43,315 bases of DNA. Source: Chlamydiota bacterium (GTDB taxonomy: Bacteria; Chlamydiota; Chlamydiia; Chlamydiales; Rhabdochlamydiaceae). A program made the position numbers and the translations under genes. The notes beneath the pieces are model-generated. The model worked only from the letters and a program-made list of their open reading frames with translations, was not told where the DNA came from and did no database searches. Where the stretch lies: the NCBI GenBank assembly GCA_013287985.1, contig JABDCT010000009.1:1-43315 (forward strand). Reading direction: 5' to 3'. Shown here one piece after another: positions 30,501 to 38,139 of this stretch. The first letter of the stretch is position 1, and each line of letters begins with the position of its first letter.

Positions 30501-32846
30501 TTGAAGCGACCCATCTAGGTTGTAGAAAAAGCGCTCAACTCCGCCGTCGGGATAGGTGATTTCCAGGGGTTTTCCATAGATGTTGAAGCGCGTGATCGTC
30601 TCTGCTCCGTTGGGATTAATGGTGCAGATTCTGTTGCCCGCCCCGTCATATTGATAGGTTTCTGTTGGCTGCTGCACATAGCCGTAGGTCTCTTCAACAG
30701 CAGGTAGGGTTTTACTCAGCAGGCGCCCTAGGGGATCATAGCTATTTTGCGTCGCATTGCCATACGCATCGATCGAGCGGATCTCTTGTCCGATCTTGTT
30801 GTAGTGCGATTGGATCGTCCGCGCCTCCCCGTTTGGCGTAGATTGGGTGACGGCCGCAAGCTGGCCTCGCTTGTCGTAACTCATGCGCTGCACATGCTGG
30901 CCGTGATAATCGCGGAAGGAGATCTTCTGATTATTCGCGTTGTATTCGGTCGTGGCGGCTTGTCCGATCGGGTTTGTCTCTTTAATCAACCGCCCCTTCT
31001 CGTCATAGGTAAAGAGCAAGTTGTAGCGAAACTTATTGTTTGCATCAAAAATGTCTTTGCGGGTGAGCTGTCCCTGTTTGGAATAATTCAGGATGGTTCT
31101 TTTGAGAAGCTGCTCGCGGCCATTTTCGCCATATTTTTCAAAGACTTCGAGAGGCAGCCCCTGAAACGCATTGGCTCTTCGCAACGCCCGCTCTTCGATA
31201 TGGCGTTCCGACCCATCCTCTCTTATGATGCGCACAAGGAGGTTTTCCTCACTGTATTCAAACGATTCGCGCAGGCAGAGCTGCTGGGCGTAGTAGGTGA
31301 GCTTAGAGAGGAGGAGCGAGGTCTGTGGGAGGTAGGTGTAGCGGACCTCACGCCCATTGTCTTCCCGTTCGCTTAGGAGCAGATCATCCTCTGAATAAGT
31401 GAAGCGTTTGCTGTAGTGTTCAACGCCGTTATCTTCAGGGAATCCTTTCTCATCGATGTGTAGAGAGGGACCGGCACGGCCTGAGAGGGTGCCGTAGAGC
31501 GTATCTTCACTCACGTTGCCAGAGGGATCGTATGAGAAGCGCCGCGCCATGAGAGGCTGGCCGCTTTTGTCATAAAACACCTTGCAGAGCAAGTTGCCCG
31601 CATCGGGACCGCCCCTTTCACCCCAAACGAAAACTTCGCTGTTCAAGAGGCGGTCGGTCCCTTCAAAGCGCTCTATTTTTTTCAGAACATGATCGTAGGA
31701 GTAGTGATAAACCGTCCGATTGCCATAGACATCGAACACGTGGGTCCGTTTTCCCACCTCGTAGATAAATTCATAGAGCAATTCAAGCTCATTTCCGTCG
31801 CCAGAAGAGGTGTAGATCGCTTTGACGCGGTCGGATCTCTCATCGTAGATCTCATCGAGCTTGATCTTCTCGCCATGCACATAAGAAGTTGTATTATGCT
31901 TGTAGTAGCGCACCTGCACACGTCGTCCATCGGGCCATGCGCGCTCTTTAACAACCGGACCGCACTCAAAATTCTCCTTACAATATTCGAGCTCTTCGTG
32001 CGGGTTTTCAGGAGAAACCACCTGCATCATGAGAAGTTGATCCTCGTCGCTTCTTTTTGCGAAGAGATAGTGCAGAACGCGCCCATCGCTTGTCGTCACT
32101 TCGCAGTCAGACTCTTCATGAGGGTGGGGCCCGGTGTAGCGCAACTTGGCCCACGCGTAGGTACGAGTGAGAGTGGAGTTGTGCGTGCTGATCTCGGCTA
32201 AACGCTGCTCTTCATCGTAGGCGTACTGGATGACGTTGCTATTGGGCAGCCTCTCCCACATCAGATGATAGAGGTAAGCGCCATGCTCGCCTTTGTCATA
32301 AAACTGGTAGCAGCGCTCGACACCGCTTGCTTCATGGATGTAGAAGGTTTTCTCATCCTTCTCCATTTCGACAAACGTGTTTTTCAGGTTGGTGAGGGCC
32401 GAAAGATGGCCGGTTGAGCTGTTGACATATCCTTGCGTCTCTTCATCGAGCTGGAAAGTGATATTGCCTTCGGCTCTCTTGCGCTTGCGCTTCTTTTGGT
32501 AATTATCTGTATAGGTGAAATGTAAAAGAGTTCCATTGGGCTGGGTGAACTGGACGATCTTTTTTTTCCTAAAAAAGGTCAGCTGGAGATGCGCATGAAA
32601 CATCCAGCCCGCATATTCGCCCTGTCCCTTGTCACTGACATAAGCCCGCCGAAAGACGATGGGTTCAGCGCCGCGCACGACGAGATCCTGCTCAGCGATA
32701 TAATAGTCACCCGTGATCGCATTGACCATCCCAGCGACGGTTGCCGAAGGATCGCCCTCTGTCACTGCAACGATATAAGGATCTCGCTCCCTTCCCCACG
32801 CTAAAGTGGAGAAAATGAGCAGCAGAAAAAAGCGCATGCGCGCCAT
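27540..32846 (-). CDS. Rhs/YD-repeat protein with C-terminal serine-hydrolase (lipase-like) domain
   Basis: A 1768-aa polymorphic-toxin-type protein. Residues 1-18 (MARMRFFLLLIFSTLAWG) are a signal peptide; ATG 32837 is an alternative start, and no ribosome binding site is evident. VNAITGDYYIAEQDLVVRG is the usual Rhs N-terminal domain. Dozens of YD repeats follow (TYDALGR, RYTYDGAGRKI types), which build a hollow cocoon around the toxin. The Rhs core ends near residue 1502 (RRFYDPETGRFLTPDPAGF, LNLYAFVLNDPLTRMD). The C-terminal 266 residues form a new domain: YVNGMKND, then VFVFAHSRGS (Ser1666), SSRDAIVLL (Asp1714) and FDHSFLG (His1748), a credible alpha/beta-hydrolase triad. The C-terminal part is AT-richer than the repeats. 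A lipoprotein gene follows, overlapping by 4 bases. Confidence 0.88.
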   Translation of the reverse strand: MARMRFFLLLIFSTLAWGRERDPYIVAVTEGDPSATVAGMVNAITGDYYIAEQDLVVRGAEPIVFRRAYVSDKGQGEYAGWMFHAHLQLTFFRKKKIVQFTQPNGTLLHFTYTDNYQKKRKRKRAEGNITFQLDEETQGYVNSSTGHLSALTNLKNTFVEMEKDEKTFYIHEASGVERCYQFYDKGEHGAYLYHLMWERLPNSNVIQYAYDEEQRLAEISTHNSTLTRTYAWAKLRYTGPHPHEESDCEVTTSDGRVLHYLFAKRSDEDQLLMMQVVSPENPHEELEYCKENFECGPVVKERAWPDGRRVQVRYYKHNTTSYVHGEKIKLDEIYDERSDRVKAIYTSSGDGNELELLYEFIYEVGKRTHVFDVYGNRTVYHYSYDHVLKKIERFEGTDRLLNSEVFVWGERGGPDAGNLLCKVFYDKSGQPLMARRFSYDPSGNVSEDTLYGTLSGRAGPSLHIDEKGFPEDNGVEHYSKRFTYSEDDLLLSEREDNGREVRYTYLPQTSLLLSKLTYYAQQLCLRESFEYSEENLLVRIIREDGSERHIEERALRRANAFQGLPLEVFEKYGENGREQLLKRTILNYSKQGQLTRKDIFDANNKFRYNLLFTYDEKGRLIKETNPIGQAATTEYNANNQKISFRDYHGQHVQRMSYDKRGQLAAVTQSTPNGEARTIQSHYNKIGQEIRSIDAYGNATQNSYDPLGRLLSKTLPAVEETYGYVQQPTETYQYDGAGNRICTINPNGAETITRFNIYGKPLEITYPDGGVERFFYNLDGSLQEAIDPLGMITRYTYDVFGRLTDKMIFGPGETFFKRETCRYNAFHLLEQWNSAGQVTRYTYDGAGRKISETSDEITTTYAYDSLGFTCREECGDLIKHTSRDLLGRPLLERIEDQNGTLFEQTETAYDAWGNKKTIRRSVDGYLAVEAFAFDAFNRPITQVDALGQTTRITYNDHFRNAHGQYVLQKTHTDPSGIQTIETYDALQRLAVAEKKNSFGELLGREEYFYDPGGNRCRQVSTIPQRDETVTTLWTYSPQGRQVGLTEGAMGPEQRDTHYSYNARGQVDTIRTASGVELHHTYNGVGQLVALQSTDGTISYTYENDPLGRLVQSRDEKTGRTTHRTYDFAGRLLSETLANGLTIENSYDALGRRTAFTLPDQSSIEYSYDAFHLSSVTRLNRQRQKRYTHRYTAYDLSGNLLEEELPFRLGSRTTHYDPAGRTISTFTHHFDQEVLAFDRTGHPLSLLTNNIPSTFTYDDLSQLTQDDAHVYTYDSHYNRLSKDGAPYTLNDTNQLLSAYSYDQEGRPTSKGDLSFSYDALGRLTSAHRNTTRVDFAYDSLHRCISRTSFTLTDNRWVKEDHQDFLYDEQNEIGSVRNGTLFQLRVLGMAPNAESGAAIAIELDNEVYVPMYDLFGNVRVLMNSIFQPMASYTYSAFGEIIEDDSSVDNPWRFFSKRYDPILGLTLFGRRFYDPETGRFLTPDPAGFTDSLNLYAFVLNDPLTRMDLYGLATTDYIKSNLFGESFRFLGDGIYYVASNLLPIGPIQDLMIMLSNFLSGVTRPVAPRSCCPAENIGGNHFNSETRVVYVNGMKNDHEDGRESSGFISDSLAGSGVTFVHHNTQGLVTDMAVAALGKAGFQTESSKKFAEALRSEINTVGGNGRVFVFAHSRGSIELRNALKLLSKEEKRLLHIRTFGSADLFKDRDVGSLKHFISSRDAIVLLSPIRFAKAVFSPESSNVTILPSKGGLFDHSFLGETYREAVREEARKILK

Positions 32847-32854
32847 TTTGAATT

Positions 32855-33754
32855 TTAAATTTGCTTTATGTCAAGGAGCAGTTCAAGGCGGTTGATGGTG
32901 GGGATGTCAATCCGCTTTACATTAGGGTAGTGCCGATATCGATGCTCCTCTAACGTCATGGTAGGGAGGGATTGTGGAATAGGTTCTTGTAGAGGGTCAA
33001 AGAACGGAGCCACCTCTTCGTAGGTGTAGCCGCGGACGTAGTCTTTGCCCTTGGGAGACTCTTCTATTAGGGCGCGCCAGTTCCTCTCCCAATGGTGACC
33101 CCAAGTCCTTGTCTTCAGCAGCAGCTCTTCCTTGGCCCGCACCCAACTATAATGGTGTGCTATAGGGACCCCACACGATTTTACTTCCCGCAAGCCATTG
33201 AGCGCGAGGCAGATTCCCATGCGCTCATCCGGGTTGAGGAGAAGCGAAGGGGTGAGCGCGTCTTTTGCGACGAGAAGCGGCCCGTCGGGTGTCTCAGTAG
33301 CGCGGAGACGCGCTTCGAGGAAGTACCAGTAGGTGGCAAAACGCACTGCTTTGTGATGGTTGTAGGGAAAAGTGGCGAGCCAGTTTCTGAGTGCGTCAGC
33401 GTCGAAGATCTCATCGACATCGCAAAAGAGCACATGCGTGCAGGAAGGTTTGAGAAAGTAGCTGCCGATCAGGCGGGCGGAATTGTGCCAATGGGTCGCC
33501 CAGTCGGGGCTGCCGGGGACGAGACGAGCAGGGGTGCCGTAGACCTCCTCTTCAGAATAGGCAAATTCGATGAACTCCACTTGGGGATAGTCATTATACA
33601 AGGTCTGTAGAAGAGCGTAGTTTTCCTTTTCGCCGTTAAAGAAGTGGTCGCAGACGGGGACGATCAGCTGGTCTGATATGGGAGCAAGAGCCTCGACGCA
33701 ACGCCGAAAAAAGCGCACGTCGTTCGTGCAAAAGTTTACGATTGAAGAGACCAT
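32855..33754 (-). CDS. Glycosyltransferase family 2-like protein, second paralogue
   Basis: A 299-aa homologue of the protein at 22487-23326. Shared segments include VNFCTNDVRFFRRCVEAL, CDHFFNGE, VEFIEFAYSEEEVYG, THVLFCDVDEIFDAD (metal-binding acidic motif) and HHYSWVRAKEELLLKTRTWGH, then RDYVRGYTYEE-like residues. Start ATG 33754 has AGAGAAG just upstream; GTG 33757 is one codon earlier. Its stop is eight bases from the Rhs start, so the two are probably co-transcribed, which raises the possibility that it glycosylates a surface structure linked to Rhs export. The different length comes from a short insertion after VYG and a longer C-terminus. Substrate unknown. Confidence 0.8.
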   Translation of the reverse strand: MVSSIVNFCTNDVRFFRRCVEALAPISDQLIVPVCDHFFNGEKENYALLQTLYNDYPQVEFIEFAYSEEEVYGTPARLVPGSPDWATHWHNSARLIGSYFLKPSCTHVLFCDVDEIFDADALRNWLATFPYNHHKAVRFATYWYFLEARLRATETPDGPLLVAKDALTPSLLLNPDERMGICLALNGLREVKSCGVPIAHHYSWVRAKEELLLKTRTWGHHWERNWRALIEESPKGKDYVRGYTYEEVAPFFDPLQEPIPQSLPTMTLEEHRYRHYPNVKRIDIPTINRLELLLDIKQI

Positions 33755-33824
33755 CACTTCTCTTTACACCTTGCTAAGAAAATATTCAAATCGATAGCCT
33801 TAGGGGCACGTTTTAGGAGAAAAT

Positions 33825-33950
33825 ATGTATTTATTGCTGATTGTTCTTTGTGGATTGTCCTGCTCTTGCAGTTATGCTGGAGGCTATGCTGGCTCCTCAT
33901 CGACAAAACAGGTCACTCAAACCAATGCAAACCAGGCATCGTCCATGTAA
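33825..33950 (+). CDS. 41-aa exported peptide
   Basis: A short ORF, MYLLLIVLCGLSCSCSYAGG followed by YAGSSSTKQVTQTNANQASSM. AGGAGA lies six bases before the ATG, a better ribosome binding site than most genes here. The first 18 residues form a signal sequence with three cysteines; the mature part is polar and rich in Ser, Thr, Asn and Gln. The lipobox is not canonical. It lies 56 bases before the GTG start of the porin gene on the same strand and may be co-transcribed or act as a leader peptide. No family recognised. Confidence 0.6.
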   Translation: MYLLLIVLCGLSCSCSYAGGYAGSSSTKQVTQTNANQASSM

Positions 33951-34006
33951 TTCTTGCGGCTATTATTCTCATGGTGTATGAGTCAAGAAAAAGAAGGAAG
34001 GTCTTT

Positions 34007-35200
34007 GTGAAAAGAACGTTGCTAGCATTATCTCTTATCGCGATTGCGCCACTGAGCGCATATTCTGATACTGAAATCGAGCCCTGCTGTTTCGATATCC
34101 GATGCGATTGGACGTTTTCAGTAGAAGCAGAATTTCTCTATTGGTCTGTTCGAGAAACGAATCTACCTTTTGCCGCTGTCGTGGATATTGTCTCACGCAA
34201 CTCCACTGTGCCAGACGTCCCTGACCTAGCCTTGATCCAAGACCTTAAATTCCTCAAAACGAAATGGGACCCCGGTTTTCGCGTGGGCTTCGACTGGAAT
34301 ATCGGATGCGACGGATGGGATATTTTTTCGACATGGACCTACTTTTTCAATAAAAGCTCTAGCTCTATCCATAGATCATTTCCTGGGTTGCAACCCGCAT
34401 TAGGTGAAAGCGGTGTGGTGAATCCCTGGATCAATTTCACTGCTCAAGGGATGTTTCCCATTCAACCCGCTCTTCCTATCTTTGAAGATGTTTCTGCCAA
34501 GTGGCGGCTCTATTTCAATCAGATCGATTTAGCTTTGGGGAAAAAGTACTGGCTGAACGATTGTTTTGCTATAAAGCCCTATGCAGGTCTACGTGGTGTT
34601 TGGAACAGAACGCATTTCAATACCGAAGGATCGCAGGGACCAAAAGACACGAGCAATCCTACTCTTGCAATTTCAGATTTCTTCAACGAAGCATCGACTA
34701 GATGGAATGCAAAACAATGGGCCATCTGCCTTCTCGTAGGTGTTGAACCCGACTGGTATTTTACCAATAACTTTAGCTTGTTTGCGAATTTTGACCTCGC
34801 GATGGGCTGGGGAAATTTCCACCAGCGCTTCCATGAAAAATATATCATTTCCGGAAACGGCGGGCCCGGAGGGCCTCCTGGCACAGAGGGTCCTTTTGTG
34901 ATCATTGATGAGAAAAATTCTTATAAAGAGCGCTTCTCTACAATGGCCACTCTGCTCGATTTAGCTTTAGGATTGCGCTGGGAACAGACCTGGGGCTGCG
35001 ATGATCGCTACCTCACCGCTCTTGATTTAGGGTGGGAGCAGCATATCTGGTTCGATGTTGCAAATCGCGTGATGACTTTCGGAACTGACACAGAAACCTC
35101 TACGGGCGGAGAGCAGACACAAACGTTTACCGGGTTTATCGATAACATCGGCAACCTCGTTTTCGGCGGCCTAATGGTTCGTTTAAGCTTTCAATGGTAG
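34007..35200 (+). CDS. MOMP-like / Legionella-OMP-family porin, second copy
   Basis: A 397-aa outer membrane protein started at GTG 34007, with GGAAGG five bases upstream and a signal peptide (VKRTLLALSLIAIAPLSAYS); the frame open since 33848 covers the 41-aa ORF and is not used. The mature N-terminus has paired cysteines (EPCCFDIRCDW) then FSVEAEFLYWSVRETNLPFA, the opening strand typical of this porin family. Periodic aromatic beta strands follow (WDPGFRVGFDWNIGCDGWD, FAIKPYAGLRGVWNRT) and the chain ends LMVRLSFQW, with the terminal aromatic residue of BAM substrates. A glycine/proline-rich loop (GNGGPGGPPGTEGP) is probably surface exposed. It is a distant paralogue of the porin at 7635-8696. 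Its 3' end overlaps the convergent muramidase gene by 10 bases. Confidence 0.83.
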   Translation: MKRTLLALSLIAIAPLSAYSDTEIEPCCFDIRCDWTFSVEAEFLYWSVRETNLPFAAVVDIVSRNSTVPDVPDLALIQDLKFLKTKWDPGFRVGFDWNIGCDGWDIFSTWTYFFNKSSSSIHRSFPGLQPALGESGVVNPWINFTAQGMFPIQPALPIFEDVSAKWRLYFNQIDLALGKKYWLNDCFAIKPYAGLRGVWNRTHFNTEGSQGPKDTSNPTLAISDFFNEASTRWNAKQWAICLLVGVEPDWYFTNNFSLFANFDLAMGWGNFHQRFHEKYIISGNGGPGGPPGTEGPFVIIDEKNSYKERFSTMATLLDLALGLRWEQTWGCDDRYLTALDLGWEQHIWFDVANRVMTFGTDTETSTGGEQTQTFTGFIDNIGNLVFGGLMVRLSFQW

Positions 35201-36411
35201 AGAAGATAGGGCTTGCGCTTTTCGAGAAAGGCCGCACGCTCTTCTTCATCGTGACCCACTAGCTTCCATCCAATATAGCGATCGCTTTGGATGATCTTGA
35301 GCATCTCCTCATTGCCATTCACTTTACAAAACGAGGTTTTTTCAGCCGCGGTCAGATGGTTCACCTTCTCCTGAAACTGCTTGGGGTAGAGCGATTTTAA
35401 GACGCCGATTAAGAGAAATTGCACCGCAAGCGGACGATAGGTCTTGGAATTGGTGATCACGATCTTGACGCCCTGGCAATCCTTCTCTTTGAACATGCCA
35501 TAGAAAGGACGGTAATGGAACGGGACGAAAGAGACGCCGGGGAGTTTTTGCGCATTAAGAGAGGCGGCGAAGGTCTCCGCATTGATCCACGGGGCGCCGA
35601 CTACTTTGAAAGGCAGCGTGTATCCGATGCCGATGTTCACCAGGCCGAGCGCACCAAGAATGCCGGTCGAGGCGTAGTAAAACGGGGTGTCAGCTTCTGG
35701 AATATAGGGGCTCGTCGGGATCCAGGCGAGGTTGGTGTCTTTGAAGGACATCGTGCGCACCCATCCCGTCATCGGCACAACGGTGAGTTTGCAGTTGATC
35801 TTGTACTCCTTATTGAAAAAGCGCGCGAGCTCGCCGATCGTCATCCCATGGCAATAGGGGACATTGACATAGCCCATGAAAGAGCGCCAAGGGGCTTTGA
35901 GCATCGGGCCATCGACGACTACACCGCCCATAGGATTGGGGCGATCGAGGACGATGACGCCAATCCCTCTCTTGGCCGCCTCCTCCATCGCATAGAAAAG
36001 CGTAGAGGCGTAGGTATAGGAGCGGCAGCCGATCTCCTGGATATCGTAGACGAGTAGATCGATCCCTTTCAGCATTTCACTCGTGGGCCGGCGCGTTTTG
36101 CCATGTAGACTGTGGATCGCAACGCCTTTAATTTTTTTTGTGGAACTCTCTACGGATTCGAATGCACGAGCGAGGCCATTTAAGCCATGCTCGGGTGAAA
36201 AGAGCGCCACTAAAGTGTAGGGACCCTGTCTTTCTTTGAATAGGTCAATGGACGATTTTAGCTGGCGATTGATCCCTGTGTGATTGGTGATGAGGCCGAT
36301 GCGCTTTCCGGCGAGCAGCCCCGAAAAATTGTCCGTAAAGATGCGGTCGATGCCGAGCTGCACCTCTGCAAAAAGAGAAATAGTAGTTAAGAGAAAAAAA
36401 AGTATCTTCAT
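35191..36411 (-). CDS. Exo-beta-N-acetylmuramidase NamZ family (DUF1343) protein
   Basis: A 406-aa exported protein with signal peptide MKILFFLLTTISLFA. The family signature is complete: GLITNHTGINR, ALFSPEHGLNG, GIDLLVYDIQEIGCRSYTY, VLDRPNPMGG and GMTIGELARFFN, then the C-terminal domain with IGIGYTLPF and GVSFVPFHYRP. Characterised members (Bacillus NamZ/YbbC, GH171) release N-acetylmuramic acid from peptidoglycan fragment ends. The protein would act in the periplasm on chlamydial peptidoglycan turnover, or on another bacterium's wall. It overlaps the next glycosyltransferase gene by 4 bases (start coupled) and the convergent porin by 10 bases. Length is normal. Confidence 0.88.
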   Translation of the reverse strand: MKILFFLLTTISLFAEVQLGIDRIFTDNFSGLLAGKRIGLITNHTGINRQLKSSIDLFKERQGPYTLVALFSPEHGLNGLARAFESVESSTKKIKGVAIHSLHGKTRRPTSEMLKGIDLLVYDIQEIGCRSYTYASTLFYAMEEAAKRGIGVIVLDRPNPMGGVVVDGPMLKAPWRSFMGYVNVPYCHGMTIGELARFFNKEYKINCKLTVVPMTGWVRTMSFKDTNLAWIPTSPYIPEADTPFYYASTGILGALGLVNIGIGYTLPFKVVGAPWINAETFAASLNAQKLPGVSFVPFHYRPFYGMFKEKDCQGVKIVITNSKTYRPLAVQFLLIGVLKSLYPKQFQEKVNHLTAAEKTSFCKVNGNEEMLKIIQSDRYIGWKLVGHDEEERAAFLEKRKPYLLYH

Positions 36412-36980
36412 CGCAGGTGCCTGGAGGCTTGTCGCTGTTCAATTACGACATGTTCATCATCTATAAAAAATGAATCGACGTCGTAAATTTTGCAATAGGC
36501 AATTGGCATAGGATAGACGGTCGCCTCATTTTGCTCTTGTAAAACCTCATAAAGCGCAATCTGATCGAGGAAAGGAATCACCCCTTTCTCGCTGCACCTT
36601 TCGCACCAGCGATCCATGAGAACATGCGCAGCCGGCGTATCGTTAATAAATAGTGTGCCGGCGTGGAGGGCAAAACGCGGATCGCCGCTGAATATCTCCA
36701 TCGTCCGCACAGAAAAATCATAAGAAAGAAAGGGCGCGAAGTCAGGCGCTTGCAAAAAGGAGGCGTCCGCATCGACCCAAAGAAGGGGCCCGCGCTTTTT
36801 TTGGCGCTGCTCGCGAATGAAAAAAGGCTTGAATGCCACATTTTTTTCCCAGCTGCCGAGAGATGCCACTGGCTGAATATCCGCATCAATGCCAAAATGG
36901 GTGCACGACTTTTGTAGTTCGAACGCCTCTTGTTCATAAGGCGTGTTTCGAGTATAAAAACTAATGACCTTAACCCTCAT
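36408..36980 (-). CDS. Small putative glycosyltransferase (nucleotide-sugar transferase fold)
   Basis: A 190-aa protein. VKVISFYTRNTPYEQEAFELQ and FKPFFIREQ are followed by PLLWVDADASFLQAP, the D-x-D metal motif of GT-A enzymes, then LHAGTLFINDT and DQIALYEVL (as in the galactosyltransferase-like Nucleotid_trans group). No signal peptide. ATG 36980 has GGTGA just upstream; the preceding GTG 36983 is one codon earlier. The start is nine bases from the oppositely oriented tolQ start, so the promoters must overlap coding DNA. It overlaps the muramidase gene by 4 bases. It may act in envelope glycan or lipid synthesis; substrate unknown. Confidence 0.72.
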   Translation of the reverse strand: MRVKVISFYTRNTPYEQEAFELQKSCTHFGIDADIQPVASLGSWEKNVAFKPFFIREQRQKKRGPLLWVDADASFLQAPDFAPFLSYDFSVRTMEIFSGDPRFALHAGTLFINDTPAAHVLMDRWCERCSEKGVIPFLDQIALYEVLQEQNEATVYPMPIAYCKIYDVDSFFIDDEHVVIEQRQASRHLR

Positions 36981-36989
36981 CACTCACCT

Positions 36990-37712
36990 ATGTTTGCAGA
37001 TCAAGGAATTTTACTTTCAGCATATTTTGAAGCCGACCTTTTTGGTAAGTGCATCTTTATTAGTTTATTTCTCCTCTCTATTGTCTGTTGGGTTGTCCTC
37101 ATTCAAAAGACACGGCAAGCCAAGCGCGTGCGCGCACTAGCTTTTGCCTTTGAGCGGGGCTGCGAAAAAAATCGCGAGCATCTACTTGCTCTGACATTAG
37201 AAGATCTACCCCGAGGCGATGTACCGCATCCCTTCTCGAAGATTTTTCTCTCTCTCAAACAGAAAACATTGGAAGTGCTCAATAAAAATCGCTACTACGC
37301 TAAAGAGGGCGCGGAAAACGTCTATCTCACGCGCAGCGATCTTGAACTCGTCGAGTCGCACGTTCTCACTACCATCTCCAGCGAGTCAAAAAATCTCGAG
37401 CGCAACCTCTACGTCCTTTCTACTACAGCATCGCTTGCGCCCTTTTTAGGCCTGCTCGGCACGGTATGGGGGATTCTGCTCACTTTTGCAGAGATGCAAT
37501 CGGGCGCCGGAACCAGTTCCAATTCGGCGGTTCTGGGCGGTCTCTCCACCGCGCTGTCGACAACTGTACTCGGCCTTCTGATCGCCATCCCCGCGCTTGT
37601 TTTCAATAATTACTTGCGTAACTCATTCCGCTATATGTCCTCGGACATGGAGGATTTCCTCTACAAACTGCTATCCACGATCGAACTTCAATACCGCAAA
37701 CCCACCGAATAA
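36990..37712 (+). CDS. tolQ: TolQ/ExbB-family proton channel protein
   Basis: A 240-aa inner-membrane protein of the Tol-Pal energy motor. The start at ATG 36990 (MFADQGILLSAYFEAD) matches homologues; a longer frame would enter the divergent gene. Three membrane helices: CIFISLFLLSIVCWVVLIQK, STTASLAPFLGLLGTVWGIL (the conserved TolQ motif with LGLLGTVWG) and STTVLGLLIAIPALVFNNYL. It uses proton flow to drive TolA. It is the first gene of tolQ-tolR-tolA-tolB-pal, the same order as in Chlamydia (exbB-exbD-tolA-like-tolB-pal), next to which the tatD-sdh cluster also lies in Chlamydia. TolR follows after one base. Confidence 0.95.
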   Translation: MFADQGILLSAYFEADLFGKCIFISLFLLSIVCWVVLIQKTRQAKRVRALAFAFERGCEKNREHLLALTLEDLPRGDVPHPFSKIFLSLKQKTLEVLNKNRYYAKEGAENVYLTRSDLELVESHVLTTISSESKNLERNLYVLSTTASLAPFLGLLGTVWGILLTFAEMQSGAGTSSNSAVLGGLSTALSTTVLGLLIAIPALVFNNYLRNSFRYMSSDMEDFLYKLLSTIELQYRKPTE

Positions 37713-37713
37713 T

Positions 37714-38139
37714 ATGCGCAGAAAACGCTTTTCCATAGACGCAACCGATGATCACACCCTGCTCAACCTCACGCCGCTCATCGATGTCGTCTTCGTCGTG
37801 CTGATCATGTTCATCTTGATTGCGCCGATGCTTGAACTCGACCGCGTCTCACTCGCTGCTGCTCCGGAGCGCGACACGCTTGAACGCGCCTTTGTGCAAG
37901 AGAGCAGCTCGATCGTCATCCACGTCCATCCCGATAATACGATCTGGCTCAACCGCAGACCTATTGCCGAGCCGCAACTGATCGCCGCGCTTAAACAGCT
38001 AAAAATACAGCACCCTAAACTGATTCCTCAGCTTTTTAATGATAGAAAGGCGCAATTTGGCACCTATCAGAATGTGAAAAATGCCGTGGAAGCCGCCGGC
38101 TTTGAAGAGCTCGATGTCATTCTTCAACCAGAAAAATGA
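37714..38139 (+). CDS. tolR: TolR/ExbD-family protein
   Basis: A 141-aa protein with a cytoplasmic N-terminus, one membrane helix and a periplasmic domain. The start ATG 37714 is one base after the tolQ stop; the longer frame inside tolQ is not used. The diagnostic segment is LNLTPLIDVVFVVLIMFILI, with the proton-relay Asp at about residue 24. It works with TolQ to harness the proton gradient and transmit force to TolA. The periplasmic part has the usual peptide-binding beta/alpha fold (SIVIHVHPDNTIWLNRR). It overlaps the TolA start by four bases. Whether it is named TolR or ExbD depends on partners; the operon favours TolR. Confidence 0.93.
   Translation: MRRKRFSIDATDDHTLLNLTPLIDVVFVVLIMFILIAPMLELDRVSLAAAPERDTLERAFVQESSSIVIHVHPDNTIWLNRRPIAEPQLIAALKQLKIQHPKLIPQLFNDRKAQFGTYQNVKNAVEAAGFEELDVILQPEK

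Noticed and set aside
32846-32870. TTGACA upstream of the Rhs start as a promoter
   Set aside because: It is within the last codons of the glycosyltransferase gene, and the matching -10 would overlap the Rhs start codon; an operon with the upstream gene is simpler.
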